A DNA stretch of 64,000 nucleotides from Burkholderia puraquae (GCF_002099195.1 NZ_NBYX01000025.1:1-64000), one strand, 5' to 3'; shown: positions 52,313 to 62,695, counted from the first letter of the stretch. Notes: generated from the sequence alone by a model not told the origin. Numbers and translations are program-made.

Positions 52313-52385
52313 CGACCTCTCTCCTATGAAAACGTTACCAACAGCGTATGCAACATTCCCGCCGCCATTGAACCGGCGAAGTCTA

Positions 52386-52402
52386 GTGATCGTTTGTGAC
52401 AG
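52386..52402 (-). promoter_or_regulatory. Possible PhoB-type repeat upstream of ugpB
   Basis: On the minus strand CTGTCAC (52396-52402) is followed, after AAA, by CGATCAC (52386-52392). The first matches the PHO-box half-site; the second matches five of seven bases. The spacing is 10 nt rather than the usual 11, so this is tentative. Phosphate control of ugp is well known in enterobacteria. Confidence 0.3.
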
Positions 52403-53611
52403 TCAGTTGTCGTTGACGACGAACAGGCGCTGATACTCCTTCAGCGCGAAGCGGTCGGTCATGCCGGCGATGTAGTGCGCGACGAGGCGCGGCTGCTGCG
52501 CGGTGTCGTCGGACTGGTACGGCGGCGGCAGCAGGCGCGGATCGTCGATGAACGCATCGAACAGCCCGGTGACGACGCGCTGCGCCTTGCTCGCCATGCG
52601 CATCACCTTGTAGTGGCGATAGAGGTTCTTGAAGAGGAAACGCTTGAGGGCGGCCGCCTGGGCGGCGACAGATTCGCTGTGCGACACGAGCGGCGGTGCG
52701 GCGCGCACGTCGTCGAGCGACGCGGGCGCGACGCGCGCGAGATTGCGTGTCGTCTCGTCGATCAGGTCGACGATCAGCGTGTTGATGATGCGGCGCACCG
52801 TCTCGTGCACGAGGCGGCGGCCTTCGAGATGCGGGAATTCGGCGAGCGCCGCCTCGTAGTGGCGCTGCCACAGCTCGACTTCCGCGAGCTGTTCGATCGT
52901 GATCAGGCCGGAACGCAGGCCGTCGTCGACGTCGTGGTTGTTGTAGGCGATCTCGTCCGCGATGTTGGCAAGCTGCGCTTCGAGCGACGGCTGGCGGCCC
53001 TGCAGGAAGCGCTCGCCGAGCGCGCCGAGCTTGCGCGCATTCTCGCGCGAGCAATGCTTCAGGATGCCTTCGCGTGTCTCGAAGCACAGGTTCAGCCCGT
53101 TGAACGCGCCGTAGTGCTCCTCGAGCTCGTCGACAACCGCCAGGCTCTGCAGGTTGTGCTCGAAGCCGCCATGCTCGCGCATGCAGGCATTCAACGCATC
53201 CTGCCCGGCATGGCCGAACGGCGTATGGCCGAGATCGTGCGCGAGCGAGATCGCCTCGACGAGATCCTCGTTCAGGCGCAGGTTGCGCGCGACCGAGCGC
53301 GCGATCTGCGCGACTTCGAGGCTGTGCGTGAGACGCGTGCGGAACAGGTCGCCTTCGTGATTGACGAAGACTTGCGTCTTGTATTCGAGCCGGCGAAACG
53401 CTGTGGAATGGACGATGCGGTCGCGGTCGCGCTGGAATTCGGTGCGCGCCGCCGGCGGTGTTTCCGGATGGCGGCGGCCGCGTGACTGCGACGCGTGTGC
53501 GGCATACGGAGCGAGATGGGCTTCCAGCGCCGCCAGCGTCGGCGGCTCGGCCACCGGCGCAGCGGATGCGCGGCCGGCTTCGGGCAGGGTGCTGCTGGAT
53601 GTCTCGCTCAC
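52403..53611 (-). CDS. dgt: Deoxyguanosinetriphosphate triphosphohydrolase-like protein (HD domain)
   Basis: dNTP triphosphohydrolases remove the whole triphosphate from deoxynucleotides. The 402-residue product has a disordered 50-residue start, then [15 protein letters not shown], the metal-binding HD-domain histidines in [15 protein letters not shown] and [19 protein letters not shown], and [13 protein letters not shown]. This is the shorter 'dGTPase-like' subgroup, so true substrate range is uncertain. It lies 41 nt after aroB, as in many betaproteobacteria. Confidence 0.93.
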   Translation of the reverse strand: MSETSSSTLPEAGRASAAPVAEPPTLAALEAHLAPYAAHASQSRGRRHPETPPAARTEFQRDRDRIVHSTAFRRLEYKTQVFVNHEGDLFRTRLTHSLEVAQIARSVARNLRLNEDLVEAISLAHDLGHTPFGHAGQDALNACMREHGGFEHNLQSLAVVDELEEHYGAFNGLNLCFETREGILKHCSRENARKLGALGERFLQGRQPSLEAQLANIADEIAYNNHDVDDGLRSGLITIEQLAEVELWQRHYEAALAEFPHLEGRRLVHETVRRIINTLIVDLIDETTRNLARVAPASLDDVRAAPPLVSHSESVAAQAAALKRFLFKNLYRHYKVMRMASKAQRVVTGLFDAFIDDPRLLPPPYQSDDTAQQPRLVAHYIAGMTDRFALKEYQRLFVVNDN

Positions 53612-53652
53612 GTCTCCTCCATGTCAGGGGCGCCGGGGCATCCGGGCCGCCG

Positions 53653-54732
53653 TTAGCGGGTCGTCTGTGCCAGTGTAGCGAACACGGCTTCGTCCGGCGC
53701 CTGCGTGATCAACGTATCGCCGAATCGCTTCAGCAGGATGAACTTGATCGCGCCGGCTTCGGCCTTCTTGTCGACGCGCATCAGGTCCATATAGCGCGCG
53801 TCGCCGAGCGCGGGCCCGCGGGTCGGCAGGCGCGCGGCTGCGATCACCGCGTCGAGGCGCTGCCGCGACGCTTCGTCGAGCAGGCCGAGCCGCACCGACA
53901 GGTCGCCCGCCATCACCATCCCGCAGCCGACCGCCTCGCCGTGCAGCCACTCGCCGTAGCCGAGCCCGGCCTCGATCGCATGGCCGAACGTGTGGCCGAA
54001 GTTCAGGATCGCGCGCAGGCCGCCTTCGCGTTCGTCGGCCGCCACCACGCTCGCCTTGATCTCGCACGAGCGCTTCACCGCGTGCGCGAGCGCAGCCGGG
54101 TCGCGACGGTTCAGCGCGTCGACGTTCGCCTCGATCCAGTCGAAGAATTCCGCATCGGCGATCGCGCCGGTCTTGATGATCTCGGCGACACCGGCTGCCA
54201 GTTCGCGGTCGGGCAGGGTCGCCAGCGCGCCGATGTCCGCGATCACGGCCTGCGGCTGGTAGAACGCGCCGATCATGTTCTTGCCGAGCGGATGGTTGAT
54301 GCCCGTCTTGCCGCCGACCGACGAGTCGACCTGCGACAGCAGCGTCGTCGGCACCTGGATGAACGGCACGCCGCGCATGTAGCACGCGGCCGCGAAGCCG
54401 GTCATGTCGCCGATCACGCCGCCGCCGAGCGCGACGAGCGTCGTCTTGCGGTCCGCGCGGTCGGTCAGCAGGCCATCGAAGATCAGGTTCAGCGTTTCCC
54501 AGTTCTTGTACGCCTCGCCGTCCGGCAGCACGACCGTCGACACGCGCTTGCCGAGCGGTGCAAGCGCCGCGCGCAGCGCGTCGCCGTAGAGCGGATCGAC
54601 GGTGGTGTTCGTGACGATCGTGACGGACGATCCCTTGATGTGAGGCGCGAACAGCTCGGCGCGGCCGATCAGGCCGGCGCCAATGTGAATCGGATAGGCG
54701 CGGTCGCCCAGGTCGACGTTGACAGTAATCAT
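53653..54732 (-). CDS. aroB: 3-dehydroquinate synthase
   Basis: AroB cyclises DAHP to 3-dehydroquinate in the shikimate pathway. The 359-residue product has the NAD-binding [38 protein letters not shown] with catalytic lysine, and zinc-binding [20 protein letters not shown]. Its ATG overlaps the aroK stop (ATGA). Confidence 0.96.
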   Translation of the reverse strand: MITVNVDLGDRAYPIHIGAGLIGRAELFAPHIKGSSVTIVTNTTVDPLYGDALRAALAPLGKRVSTVVLPDGEAYKNWETLNLIFDGLLTDRADRKTTLVALGGGVIGDMTGFAAACYMRGVPFIQVPTTLLSQVDSSVGGKTGINHPLGKNMIGAFYQPQAVIADIGALATLPDRELAAGVAEIIKTGAIADAEFFDWIEANVDALNRRDPAALAHAVKRSCEIKASVVAADEREGGLRAILNFGHTFGHAIEAGLGYGEWLHGEAVGCGMVMAGDLSVRLGLLDEASRQRLDAVIAAARLPTRGPALGDARYMDLMRVDKKAEAGAIKFILLKRFGDTLITQAPDEAVFATLAQTTR

Positions 54733-55283
54733 GCTTGTAGCGGCTTGGCGACGACGCCCGCCAGTTCGAGTTGCATCAGCACCATGTTGACGAGACCGTT
54801 GACCGACGGGCGGCCGGTCTCGATGACGAAATCCGCGCATTCGCGGTACAGCGGGTCGCGCACTTCGTACAGCGCTTCGAGACGCCCCTTCGGATCTTCG
54901 GTCTGCAGCAGCGGGCGGTTCTTGTCCTTGCGCGTGCGCAGCCACAGATCGTGCGGATTGGCACGCAGGTAGACAACGATGCCGCCGCTTTTCAGGCAGT
55001 CGCGATTTTCCGGGCGCAGCACCGCGCCGCCGCCCGTTGCGAGCACGATGTTCTCGCGCTGCGTGAGATCGGCGATCACCTGCGTTTCGCGATCGCGAAA
55101 CCCGGCCTCGCCCTCCAGCTCGAAGATCACCGGAATGCGCGCGCCCGTGCGGGCCTCGATTTCGTGGTCGGAGTCGAAGAACGTCCTGTCAAGACGACGC
55201 GCGACCGCACGGCCCACGGTGGTCTTACCCGCTCCCATAAGGCCGACGAAAAATACGTTTGCATGTGGGTCCCGCGCTTGCAA
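54729..55283 (-). CDS. aroK: Shikimate kinase
   Basis: AroK phosphorylates shikimate using ATP. The 184-residue product has Walker [13 protein letters not shown], the shikimate-binding [11 protein letters not shown] and GFRDRE, and Walker-B-like [14 protein letters not shown] at 55283 is chosen because AGAGGA lies 5 nt upstream and it gives the usual family N-terminus ([20 protein letters not shown]); longer in-frame starts would overlap pilQ. It sits between pilQ and aroB. Confidence 0.92.
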   Translation of the reverse strand: MQARDPHANVFFVGLMGAGKTTVGRAVARRLDRTFFDSDHEIEARTGARIPVIFELEGEAGFRDRETQVIADLTQRENIVLATGGGAVLRPENRDCLKSGGIVVYLRANPHDLWLRTRKDKNRPLLQTEDPKGRLEALYEVRDPLYRECADFVIETGRPSVNGLVNMVLMQLELAGVVAKPLQA

Positions 55284-55323
55284 CGGCTTCCTCTGCTTCA
55301 ATCTTGCTGGTGTGTGGCGCAGC

Positions 55324-56943
55324 TTACTGGCAAAGCGGCTGCCTTGTCGAGCCTGCGCCGGCGGCTTCCGGCCCCGTTTTTTTGGCATCCGCGCTGCCCG
55401 TGCAGCGTGCATCGACGACGGTCGGCGTGATGAATACGACCAGTTCGCTGCGCTGGTCGCGTTGCGCGCGGTGCCGGAAAAGCGCGCCCAGAATTGGTAT
55501 TTTGCCCAAGAGCGGCACGCGCGTCACATCGTTCCGCTTCAGTTGCTCATAGATCCCGCCGATCGCGACCGTCCCGCCGTTCTCGACCTCGACGCGTGTC
55601 TGTACGTGCTTCGTATGGATCGCCGGGCCGGCCGCCGTCGGCTCGCCGATGCTGTCCTTCGTCACGTCGAGGTCGAGCACCACGCGCCCGTCCGGCGTGA
55701 TCTGCGGCTCGACCTCGAGCTTGAGCGTCGCCCGGCGGAACTGCACGCCGCTCACGCCGTTGCCGACCTTCGCCTGGTACGGCAGCTCCGAACCCTGTTC
55801 GACGATGGCCTTGACGCGATCGGCGGTCACCACGCGCGGACTCGAAACGATCTGGCCCCGCCCCTGCGCCTCGAGCGCGCTCAGTTCGACGTCGAGCACA
55901 CGGCTGAGCGGTGCGGCGAACAGCGTGAAGCCGGCGGTCGCCGCTTCGAAGCCGCCGAGCGGCCGCGCAGCAAGGTCGAGCGCGTTGCGCGCGCCGGCCG
56001 TGAACGTGGCGCTCTCGCCCGACGGTGGCCGCTCCTGTGCCCGAAGTGCAACGCGTGCACCGAGATTACGCGAAAAACCCTGCTCGCCTTCGACGATGCG
56101 GGCCTCGATCCGGACCTGCCGCGACGGCCGGTCGATCGCATCGATCAGGCTCGCGATCTGGTCGAGACGCGGCGCGAGATCGGTGACGAACAGCAGGTTC
56201 GTGCGCGGATCGGCCGCCGCGGCGCCGCGCTTCGACAGCAGGCGCTGACCGGTCGCGCCGGCCAGCAGCCGTTGCACGTCCTGTGCGCGCGAGTAATGCA
56301 GCGCGAACGTCCGGCTCGCAAGCGGCTCCAGATCGGCGGCCCGCGCGTGCATTTCGAAGCGCTCGCGTTCGCGCGCGGCCAGCTCGGACGCCGGCGTAAC
56401 CCATATCACGTTGCCCCGCCGGGACATCGCGAGCCCGTGCGTGTCGAGCAGCGTGTCGAAGGCATCCCGCCAGCGGACATTGTTCAGACGTAACGTGACG
56501 GTGCCGCGCACTTGCTCGCCGACCACGATATTGAGTCCGGTGAACCGCGCGAATGCGTCGAACGCGGCCGCGAGCCCCGCGCCCTGCAGATTCAGCGAGA
56601 TCCGCCGCGCGTCGTCAGCATCGCCCGGTTGCCGCGCTGCGGCGTCGCCCATCCGGGTCGGCGGCGCCAACGGGATCGGCGGCCCCTCCAGCCCCGGTGC
56701 CGGGGTGGTGGCCTCTACCTGAAGCGCCGCGCGAGCCGCCTGGCCGAACGGCGGCGGGCCGGCCTCCGTCGATGCGGTGTTGTCCGCACCGTCCACCGTG
56801 CCTTGCGGCAACGGCAGGCCCGGCACCTGCGTATCCATCGACGCGGCAGGCCAGACGGCCGGCAGCGGCGGCAACGAGGCGCTTGCGCCCGCCGCGGTCA
56901 ATCCGGCCCAGACGGCGAGTGCCCGACATCCATGCTTCGTCAT
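55324..56943 (-). CDS. Secretin of a type IV pilus/competence system (PilQ/HofQ-like)
   Basis: Secretins form the outer-membrane pore for pilus or DNA passage. The 539-residue product has a signal peptide, a proline-rich linker, an STN-type domain (about 112-190, [20 protein letters not shown]), an N1 domain ([14 protein letters not shown] to [20 protein letters not shown]) and a C-terminal secretin domain with [17 protein letters not shown]. It is shorter than classic PilQ and shows no AMIN domains, so it matches the HofQ/ComE type better. It heads aroK, the same synteny as hofMNOPQ-aroK-aroB. Confidence 0.9.
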   Translation of the reverse strand: MTKHGCRALAVWAGLTAAGASASLPPLPAVWPAASMDTQVPGLPLPQGTVDGADNTASTEAGPPPFGQAARAALQVEATTPAPGLEGPPIPLAPPTRMGDAAARQPGDADDARRISLNLQGAGLAAAFDAFARFTGLNIVVGEQVRGTVTLRLNNVRWRDAFDTLLDTHGLAMSRRGNVIWVTPASELAARERERFEMHARAADLEPLASRTFALHYSRAQDVQRLLAGATGQRLLSKRGAAAADPRTNLLFVTDLAPRLDQIASLIDAIDRPSRQVRIEARIVEGEQGFSRNLGARVALRAQERPPSGESATFTAGARNALDLAARPLGGFEAATAGFTLFAAPLSRVLDVELSALEAQGRGQIVSSPRVVTADRVKAIVEQGSELPYQAKVGNGVSGVQFRRATLKLEVEPQITPDGRVVLDLDVTKDSIGEPTAAGPAIHTKHVQTRVEVENGGTVAIGGIYEQLKRNDVTRVPLLGKIPILGALFRHRAQRDQRSELVVFITPTVVDARCTGSADAKKTGPEAAGAGSTRQPLCQ

Positions 56944-57806
56944 GGCCGCCTCCCGTCGTCCAGCGTGACTCGGTACGCGCCGTCCGCCGTGGCGAGCGTC
57001 ACGGCGACGGAATCGACTCGCACCACCCGCGCGGCCCCGAGGGCTTCGCCGGGCGCCACGGCCGTGAACGCACCGCCACCGTCGTCGAACAGCGCGAGAC
57101 CGGCGCGCCCGGCGCGAATCGTGCCGGCCAGTCGGGCAGTCGCCCCCTCCGCTTCAGACGAGCCGGCTTCGCCGAACGGATCGGCGCCGGGCTCGTCGGC
57201 CAGAACCGGCGTCTCCACGCCCGTGGACGTTACCGCCGGCAACCCCGGAAACACGTCGACAGACATTTCCACGCGCGCAGCCTCCTTTTCCCGTTCGACA
57301 CGCAGCGCGGTCGGTACCGCCAGCACCGGGAAACGCGCCAGCCCGCCGACCATCTGCAGCAACGCGCGAAAATCGCCGTCCGCGACGATGCGCACAGTTC
57401 GCCGGCCGTCCGGCGCCGCACCATCGGCGCGCAGCGGTTCGATCGATACACCGCGCAGCCCGCTCGACGCGGCGCGATCGGCCAGTTCCAGCATCAATGC
57501 GGCCCATTCCGGCGCACGCGACGAGCGACCGCCGTGTGCCGCCGCCGGCTGCACGTCGCGCTGCCGTGCAGCGGCGGCCAGCACACGCTGCGCGTCGGCC
57601 TCACGCATCTGCGCCGCTGCCAGTAACGCGCGGCTGTGCGCGAGCCCGCTCCAGTCGGCGGCATTCGCCAGATGAATGCCGCCCACCAGCACGGCCGCGA
57701 ACGCGAGCACACAGCCTGCGATGTGTGCAGCAGCCGGCGACACGCGCCGCATGCCGCCCAACCATCCGTCGCCGCGCAAAGCGGGCCGATGCGCGAGCGC
57801 CGTCAT
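56940..57806 (-). CDS. PilO-PilP-like fusion protein
   Basis: The 288-residue product has a short cytoplasmic start, one membrane helix (about 24-46), a coiled region and a PilO-like domain (about 98-190, with DFRALLQMVGGLARFPVLAV). A linker with the PilP-type DPFGEAGS (209-216) leads into a PilP-like beta domain (about 225-285, GTIRAGRAGLALFDDGGGAF and PGEALGAARVVRVDSVAVTL). In classic systems PilO and PilP are separate. Both the assignment and the fusion are inferred from weak similarity and position. It overlaps pilQ by 4 bp. Confidence 0.75.
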   Translation of the reverse strand: MTALAHRPALRGDGWLGGMRRVSPAAAHIAGCVLAFAAVLVGGIHLANAADWSGLAHSRALLAAAQMREADAQRVLAAAARQRDVQPAAAHGGRSSRAPEWAALMLELADRAASSGLRGVSIEPLRADGAAPDGRRTVRIVADGDFRALLQMVGGLARFPVLAVPTALRVEREKEAARVEMSVDVFPGLPAVTSTGVETPVLADEPGADPFGEAGSSEAEGATARLAGTIRAGRAGLALFDDGGGAFTAVAPGEALGAARVVRVDSVAVTLATADGAYRVTLDDGRRP

Positions 57807-58411
57807 GCGCCACCTCCCGATGCCTTCCGGGACGGCATCGCGTCGTGCCAGCGCAGCTGGACCGAGAACCGGAACGGCATCCCGCCCGTCGTGACCGGAG
57901 CATCCGAAGCAGGCTTCAACGCATCGATATCGATCCGCCAGCCACGCTGCTCGCGCGCCATCCCCGCGAGCCATCGCGCGGCCGCCCGGTAGCTCGCGGC
58001 GCGCGCATCGAGCACGGCACCGGCCGACGTCGTACGCAGCGCGTCGAGCCGGACGGTACCGTCACGCACCTGCGCCATGGTGGCCAGCAGCCCCGCGACG
58101 TGCCGGTAAGGCACGGCAAGCGCGGCCGCCTGCGCGTCGCGCTGCGCGGCGACGGTCGCTGCCTTGGCGGTGCGCGTCGCGGCTCCCACCTGCGGCTGCA
58201 ACTGCCGCAACCGCGCCTCCACGCCTGCGCGCTCGGCATCCACGCGCCACCGCGCCCCGGAGGCGGCGCCCGTCCACAGGCCGGCGCCAAGCACGCCGAA
58301 CAGTATCGCCGTACCGCACTGTACGGCCCGACGACGTCGCAACGCCTGCGCCAGCCGCTCGCGGTACGGCATCAGGTTGAAGCCGCCCGGCTCCACGCGA
58401 CAGGCCGTCAT
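57803..58411 (-). CDS. PilN-like inner-membrane protein
   Basis: The 202-residue product starts TACRVEPGGFNLMPYRERLA. The FNLMPYRE stretch is the PilN signature that binds PilM in type IV pilus systems. One membrane helix follows (about 33-52), then a periplasmic coiled-coil and ferredoxin-like region. It overlaps the PilM-like and PilO-like genes by 4 bp each. Confidence 0.85.
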   Translation of the reverse strand: MTACRVEPGGFNLMPYRERLAQALRRRRAVQCGTAILFGVLGAGLWTGAASGARWRVDAERAGVEARLRQLQPQVGAATRTAKAATVAAQRDAQAAALAVPYRHVAGLLATMAQVRDGTVRLDALRTTSAGAVLDARAASYRAAARWLAGMAREQRGWRIDIDALKPASDAPVTTGGMPFRFSVQLRWHDAMPSRKASGGGA

Positions 58412-59334
58412 TCCCACACCCCGCGCAATGCCAGCCCGAATGCGACGGCCCATGCCGGGCCGCCCGGCATGCCGGCGGGCGGACACGGTTGCCCGCTCCA
58501 GCCCGTGCAGTCGAACGACACCGCAACCGCGCCGAGCACGTCGCCGAGATCGGCGACGGACGTATCGAAGCGAGCGATACACCGCTCGTCCCCGGCCACG
58601 AGTACGCAGCACACGGCCCCGAGCGCGCGCTGGCGCAATGCATCGGAAAACGCTCCGGGCACGGCGCCGGACAGCGTCAGCACCGGTACGGCCAACGGGC
58701 CGTCGATTCGCCAGCCGTGCACGCCCGCGTCATGGAACCAGAGCGCCGCGCAGGAGCCCGCCTGCGCGGCGGGTTCGAATTGCGCGGCATAGCGCAACGC
58801 GCGCAGCGCCGCGGCCGACTCGCCGTCGACCACCGTCAGGTCGACGCCGGCCTGTGCAGCCACGTCGATCCGCCGTTCGAGCAGCGCCAGCGGGGCCACG
58901 GCAACCTCGATCTCGCCCGCCCCCGCGCCGCCATCCTGCCGCCAGTCGAATGCGAGACTGTCCGGCGCCAACCCCGAGATGCGTTCGGCCGCCTGCCGCG
59001 CGGCGTCCTCGATGTCGACCCGTCCGGCCAGATCGAGCATCGCGGTGCGCACCTCGTCATCGCGCAACGCCATTACGCCGCGCGCGTCACTCCGAACGTC
59101 GGCCGCCGACAGCCTCGACACGGCTGCGGCCAGCGCACGCGCAACCGCCGCCCAGCGCGCATCCTCCGGCCCGCCCGCCAACCCGACCGGCTCCCGCTCG
59201 AGCCCCTCGACGCACACCTCCGCGCCCCGGCCGCGCCGGCTCAGCACGACCACCCTCACCTCGTCCGCACCAACGTCGATTCCTGTCGACCGGTGCCCGC
59301 CCTGCGCAAACCGCGCTCCCCATCGTCCCGCCAT
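58408..59334 (-). CDS. PilM-like cytoplasmic actin-fold protein
   Basis: The 308-residue product has an FtsA/actin-type start (STGIDVGADEVRVVVLSRRG) and ALRDDEVRTAMLDLAGRVDI, followed by a divergent second half. PilM couples the pilus motor complex to PilN. The ATG at 59334 has GGGAGG 5 nt upstream. It is the first gene of the four-gene set pilM-N-OP-Q; it diverges from the PBP1A gene. Confidence 0.85.
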   Translation of the reverse strand: MAGRWGARFAQGGHRSTGIDVGADEVRVVVLSRRGRGAEVCVEGLEREPVGLAGGPEDARWAAVARALAAAVSRLSAADVRSDARGVMALRDDEVRTAMLDLAGRVDIEDAARQAAERISGLAPDSLAFDWRQDGGAGAGEIEVAVAPLALLERRIDVAAQAGVDLTVVDGESAAALRALRYAAQFEPAAQAGSCAALWFHDAGVHGWRIDGPLAVPVLTLSGAVPGAFSDALRQRALGAVCCVLVAGDERCIARFDTSVADLGDVLGAVAVSFDCTGWSGQPCPPAGMPGGPAWAVAFGLALRGVWE

Positions 59335-59529
59335 CCCAACCTCCCGAGATCGTCGCGGCCCACGCCGCGCTTCCGAGACCTGATTCTGCAAAGCGGCGCG
59401 GGTGACCGACAGTCGGCCTAACGGCCAGCACCCGCTCGCGACGGCCGCGCGCGGGCTATGCTGGAAGTACGCCAGCCCGCGACTTCGCGGCGGGCGCCCC
59501 CCGCGTCAGGACCGGTCTTACCGGGCAGC

Positions 59530-59535
59530 TATAAT
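59530..59535 (+). promoter_or_regulatory. Perfect -10 box before the PBP1A gene
   Basis: A consensus TATAAT lies 20 nt upstream of the first candidate start codon. No good -35 hexamer is seen 16-18 nt upstream. Transcription would start near 59542, leaving only about 13-19 nt of leader and no clear ribosome-binding site. Confidence 0.5.
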
Positions 59536-59554
59536 CGCGGGACTGTTTTCCGGT

Positions 59555-61945
59555 ATGCCTATGCAATCCACGACTCCTACGTCCCCGCCTCCTGCCCCGG
59601 AGCCGAAGAAGCGGCCCTGGTGGCAAAAAGTCCTGCTCGGATTCGCCACGATGTGCGTGGCTCTCGTCGTGGCCGGCGGCCTCGTGCTCGGCTACGCGCT
59701 CGTCGTCGCGTGGCCGAACATGCCGTCGCTCGACGCGCTGACCGACTATCGCCCGAAGGTGCCGCTGCGCATCTATACGTCCGATCACGTGCTGATCGGC
59801 GAATTCGGCGAAGAGCGCCGCGACGTCGTCCATTTCAAGGACGTGCCCGACTCGCTGAAGAAGGCGATCCTCGCGATCGAGGACGCACGCTTCTACGATC
59901 ACGGCGGTGTCGACCTCACCGGCATCGTCCGCGCCGGCTTCGTCGCGCTGACGAACGGCCATGCGTCGCAGGGTGCGAGCACGATCACGATGCAGGTCGC
60001 GCGCAACTTCTTCCTGTCGAGCGAGAAGACCTACACGCGCAAGATCTACGAGATGCTGCTCGCGTACCGGATCGAGCGTGCGCTGACGAAGGATCAGATT
60101 CTCGAGGTCTACATGAATCAGATCTATCTCGGCCAGCGCGCGTACGGCTTCGCGAGCGCCGCACGGGTCTACTTCGGCAAGGACCTGAAGGACATCACGC
60201 TGGCCGAAGCCGCGATGCTCGCCGGGCTGCCGAAGGCGCCGTCCGCGTACAACCCGGTCGTGAACCCGAAGCGTGCGAAGGTGCGCCAGGAATACATCCT
60301 GCAGCGGATGCTCGAGCTGAACTTCATCTCGCGCGAGCAGTACGACGAGGCCGTTGCACAGCCGCTCGTCGTCAAGGGTCCGGGCCGCGATTTCAGCGTG
60401 CATGCCGAGTACGTCGCGGAAATGGTCCGACAAATGATGTACGCGCAGTACCGTGAGGAAACCTACACGCGCGGCTTCAACGTCGTCACGACGCTCGACT
60501 CCGCGGATCAGCAGGTCGCGTACACCGCGCTGCGCAGGGGCATCATGGATTACGAACGCCGGCACGGCTATCGGGGGCCGGAAGGCTTCATCGAGCTGCC
60601 GGCCGGCGCCGACGACCGCGAACAGGCGATCGACGATGCACTGCTCGAGCACCCCGACAACGGCGAGCTGATCGCCGCGGTCGTCACGGCCGCCAGCCCG
60701 CGCCAGATCACGGTTGCGTTCATCGACGGCAGCAATGCGACGATCGAAGGCGACAACCTGCGCTTCGCGTCAGGCGCGCTGTCGGCCAATGCGCAGCCGA
60801 ATCGCCGCATCCGCCCGGGCGCGATCGTCCGCGTCGTGAAGAACGACGCCGGCAAATGGTCGATCACGCAGTTGCCGCAGGTTGAGGGAGCGTTCCTGTC
60901 GATCGTCCCGCAGGACGGTGCGATCCGCTCGCTCGTCGGCGGCTTCGACTACAACAAGAACAAGTTCAACCACGTCACGCAGGCGTGGCGGCAGCCGGGT
61001 TCGTCGTTCAAGCCGTTCATCTATTCGGCGTCGCTCGACAAGGGCCTCGGGCCGGCAACCGTGATCAACGACGGCCCGCTGTATTTCAGCGCGGCCGAAA
61101 CGGGCGGCCAGCCGTGGGAGCCGAAGAACTACGGCGGCGGCTTCGAAGGCCCGATGTCGATGCGCACTGCGCTGCAGCGTTCGCGCAACCTCGTGTCGAT
61201 CCGGATCCTGAACCACATCGGCACGAAGTACGCGCAGCAGTACATCACGCGCTTCGGCTTCGATGCCGAACGCCATCCGGCCTACCTGCCGATGGCACTC
61301 GGCGCGGGCCAGGTCACGCCGCTGCAGATGGCGGGCGCGTACTCGGTATTCGCGAACGGCGGCTACCGCGTCAATCCGTACCTGATCGCCGAAGTCACCG
61401 ATCCGAACGGCGCGATCGTCGCGCGCGCGCAGCCGCTCGTCGCCGAGCAGAACGCGCCGCGCGCGATCGACGCACGCAACGCGTACGTGATGAACAGCTT
61501 GCTGCAGAGCGTCGCGCAGCGCGGCACGGGCGCACGCACCAACGTGCTGAAGCGCACCGACCTCGCGGGCAAGACCGGCACGACGAACGATTCGCACGAC
61601 GCGTGGTTCGCCGGCTACCAGCACACGCTCGCCGCGATCGCGTGGATCGGCTACGACAATCCGCGCAGCCTCGGCGATCGCGAAACGGGCGGCGGCCTGT
61701 CGCTGCCGGTCTGGATCGACTACATGGGCGCCGCGCTCAAGGGCGTGCCCGAGTTCAAGCCGACGGTGCCGGACGGCGTCGAATCGCTCGGCGGCGAGCT
61801 GTACTTCACCGAGTTCGCGCCGGGTCACGGCTTCGTGTCGACGGTCGGCGTCCCGCAGGCACCGGCCGCGCAGAACGTCGACGCAACCGTGCCGCACGTC
61901 GACGAGCAGGAAAAGCAGGACATCATGAACCTGTTCGCGCACTGA
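59555..61945 (+). CDS. mrcA: Penicillin-binding protein 1A (bifunctional)
   Basis: PBP1A polymerises and cross-links peptidoglycan. The 796-residue product has an N-terminal membrane anchor (about 24-50), a GT51 glycosyltransferase domain with AIEDARFYDHGGVDLTGIVR and QGASTITMQVARNFF, an inserted OB-like region, and a transpeptidase domain with SSFK (about residue 483), SRN and KTGTTND (about 672). The start may be 59555 or 59561; neither has a clear ribosome-binding site. It is monocistronic, ending in a strong terminator. Confidence 0.93.
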   Translation: MPMQSTTPTSPPPAPEPKKRPWWQKVLLGFATMCVALVVAGGLVLGYALVVAWPNMPSLDALTDYRPKVPLRIYTSDHVLIGEFGEERRDVVHFKDVPDSLKKAILAIEDARFYDHGGVDLTGIVRAGFVALTNGHASQGASTITMQVARNFFLSSEKTYTRKIYEMLLAYRIERALTKDQILEVYMNQIYLGQRAYGFASAARVYFGKDLKDITLAEAAMLAGLPKAPSAYNPVVNPKRAKVRQEYILQRMLELNFISREQYDEAVAQPLVVKGPGRDFSVHAEYVAEMVRQMMYAQYREETYTRGFNVVTTLDSADQQVAYTALRRGIMDYERRHGYRGPEGFIELPAGADDREQAIDDALLEHPDNGELIAAVVTAASPRQITVAFIDGSNATIEGDNLRFASGALSANAQPNRRIRPGAIVRVVKNDAGKWSITQLPQVEGAFLSIVPQDGAIRSLVGGFDYNKNKFNHVTQAWRQPGSSFKPFIYSASLDKGLGPATVINDGPLYFSAAETGGQPWEPKNYGGGFEGPMSMRTALQRSRNLVSIRILNHIGTKYAQQYITRFGFDAERHPAYLPMALGAGQVTPLQMAGAYSVFANGGYRVNPYLIAEVTDPNGAIVARAQPLVAEQNAPRAIDARNAYVMNSLLQSVAQRGTGARTNVLKRTDLAGKTGTTNDSHDAWFAGYQHTLAAIAWIGYDNPRSLGDRETGGGLSLPVWIDYMGAALKGVPEFKPTVPDGVESLGGELYFTEFAPGHGFVSTVGVPQAPAAQNVDATVPHVDEQEKQDIMNLFAH

Positions 61946-61963
61946 TCACCGGCCCGGACATGA

Positions 61964-61993
61964 AAAAAGCGCCCCAGCGGGGCGCTTTTTCTT
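61964..61993. terminator. Terminator between mrcA and cyaY
   Basis: A 12-bp stem (AAAAAGCGCCCC pairing with GGGGCGCTTTTT, loop AGC) gives a T run on both strands, suiting the two converging genes. Confidence 0.88.
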
Positions 61994-62024
61994 TGGGTCA
62001 CGCGTCGGGGCCGAGCCCCGATCG

Positions 62025-62375
<351 letters not shown>

Positions 62376-62387
62376 TCAGGGACGATC

Positions 62388-62666
62388 ATGCGAGTCGTTT
62401 TCCGGATGAGCGCGATTGTAGCGGCTTTGGCGATTCTTGCCGGCTGCGGTCAAAGCGGCGCGCTCTATCTGCCCACCGTGCCTCCGATGCCCAAGCCACT
62501 CCAGCAGCAGGACACGCCGCCGTCGGACGTGAAGCCGACCGATGAAAACGCGTCGTCCGACAGTGTGCCCGATTCGTCCGGCACGCCGCTCACGCTGTCG
62601 CCCGAATTGTCGAGCGGGGTATCGACCATGCCCGCACCGGCGTCGGGCCCGGCCGTCGCGAAATAA
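62388..62666 (+). CDS. LptM-like small lipoprotein (YifL family)
   Basis: The 92-residue product starts RVVFRMSAIVAALAILAGCG, a lipoprotein signal with lipobox LAGC, followed by GALYLP, then a serine/proline-rich unstructured tail. LptM/YifL proteins assist assembly of the LptD LPS translocon in E. coli. AGGGA lies 5 nt upstream of the ATG. The divergent cyaY arrangement matches E. coli; the usual downstream lysA or dapF is absent, and a terminator follows directly. Confidence 0.85.
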   Translation: MRVVFRMSAIVAALAILAGCGQSGALYLPTVPPMPKPLQQQDTPPSDVKPTDENASSDSVPDSSGTPLTLSPELSSGVSTMPAPASGPAVAK

Positions 62667-62695
62667 CGACGCGCCGCCTGCACGGCTCACGAAAC

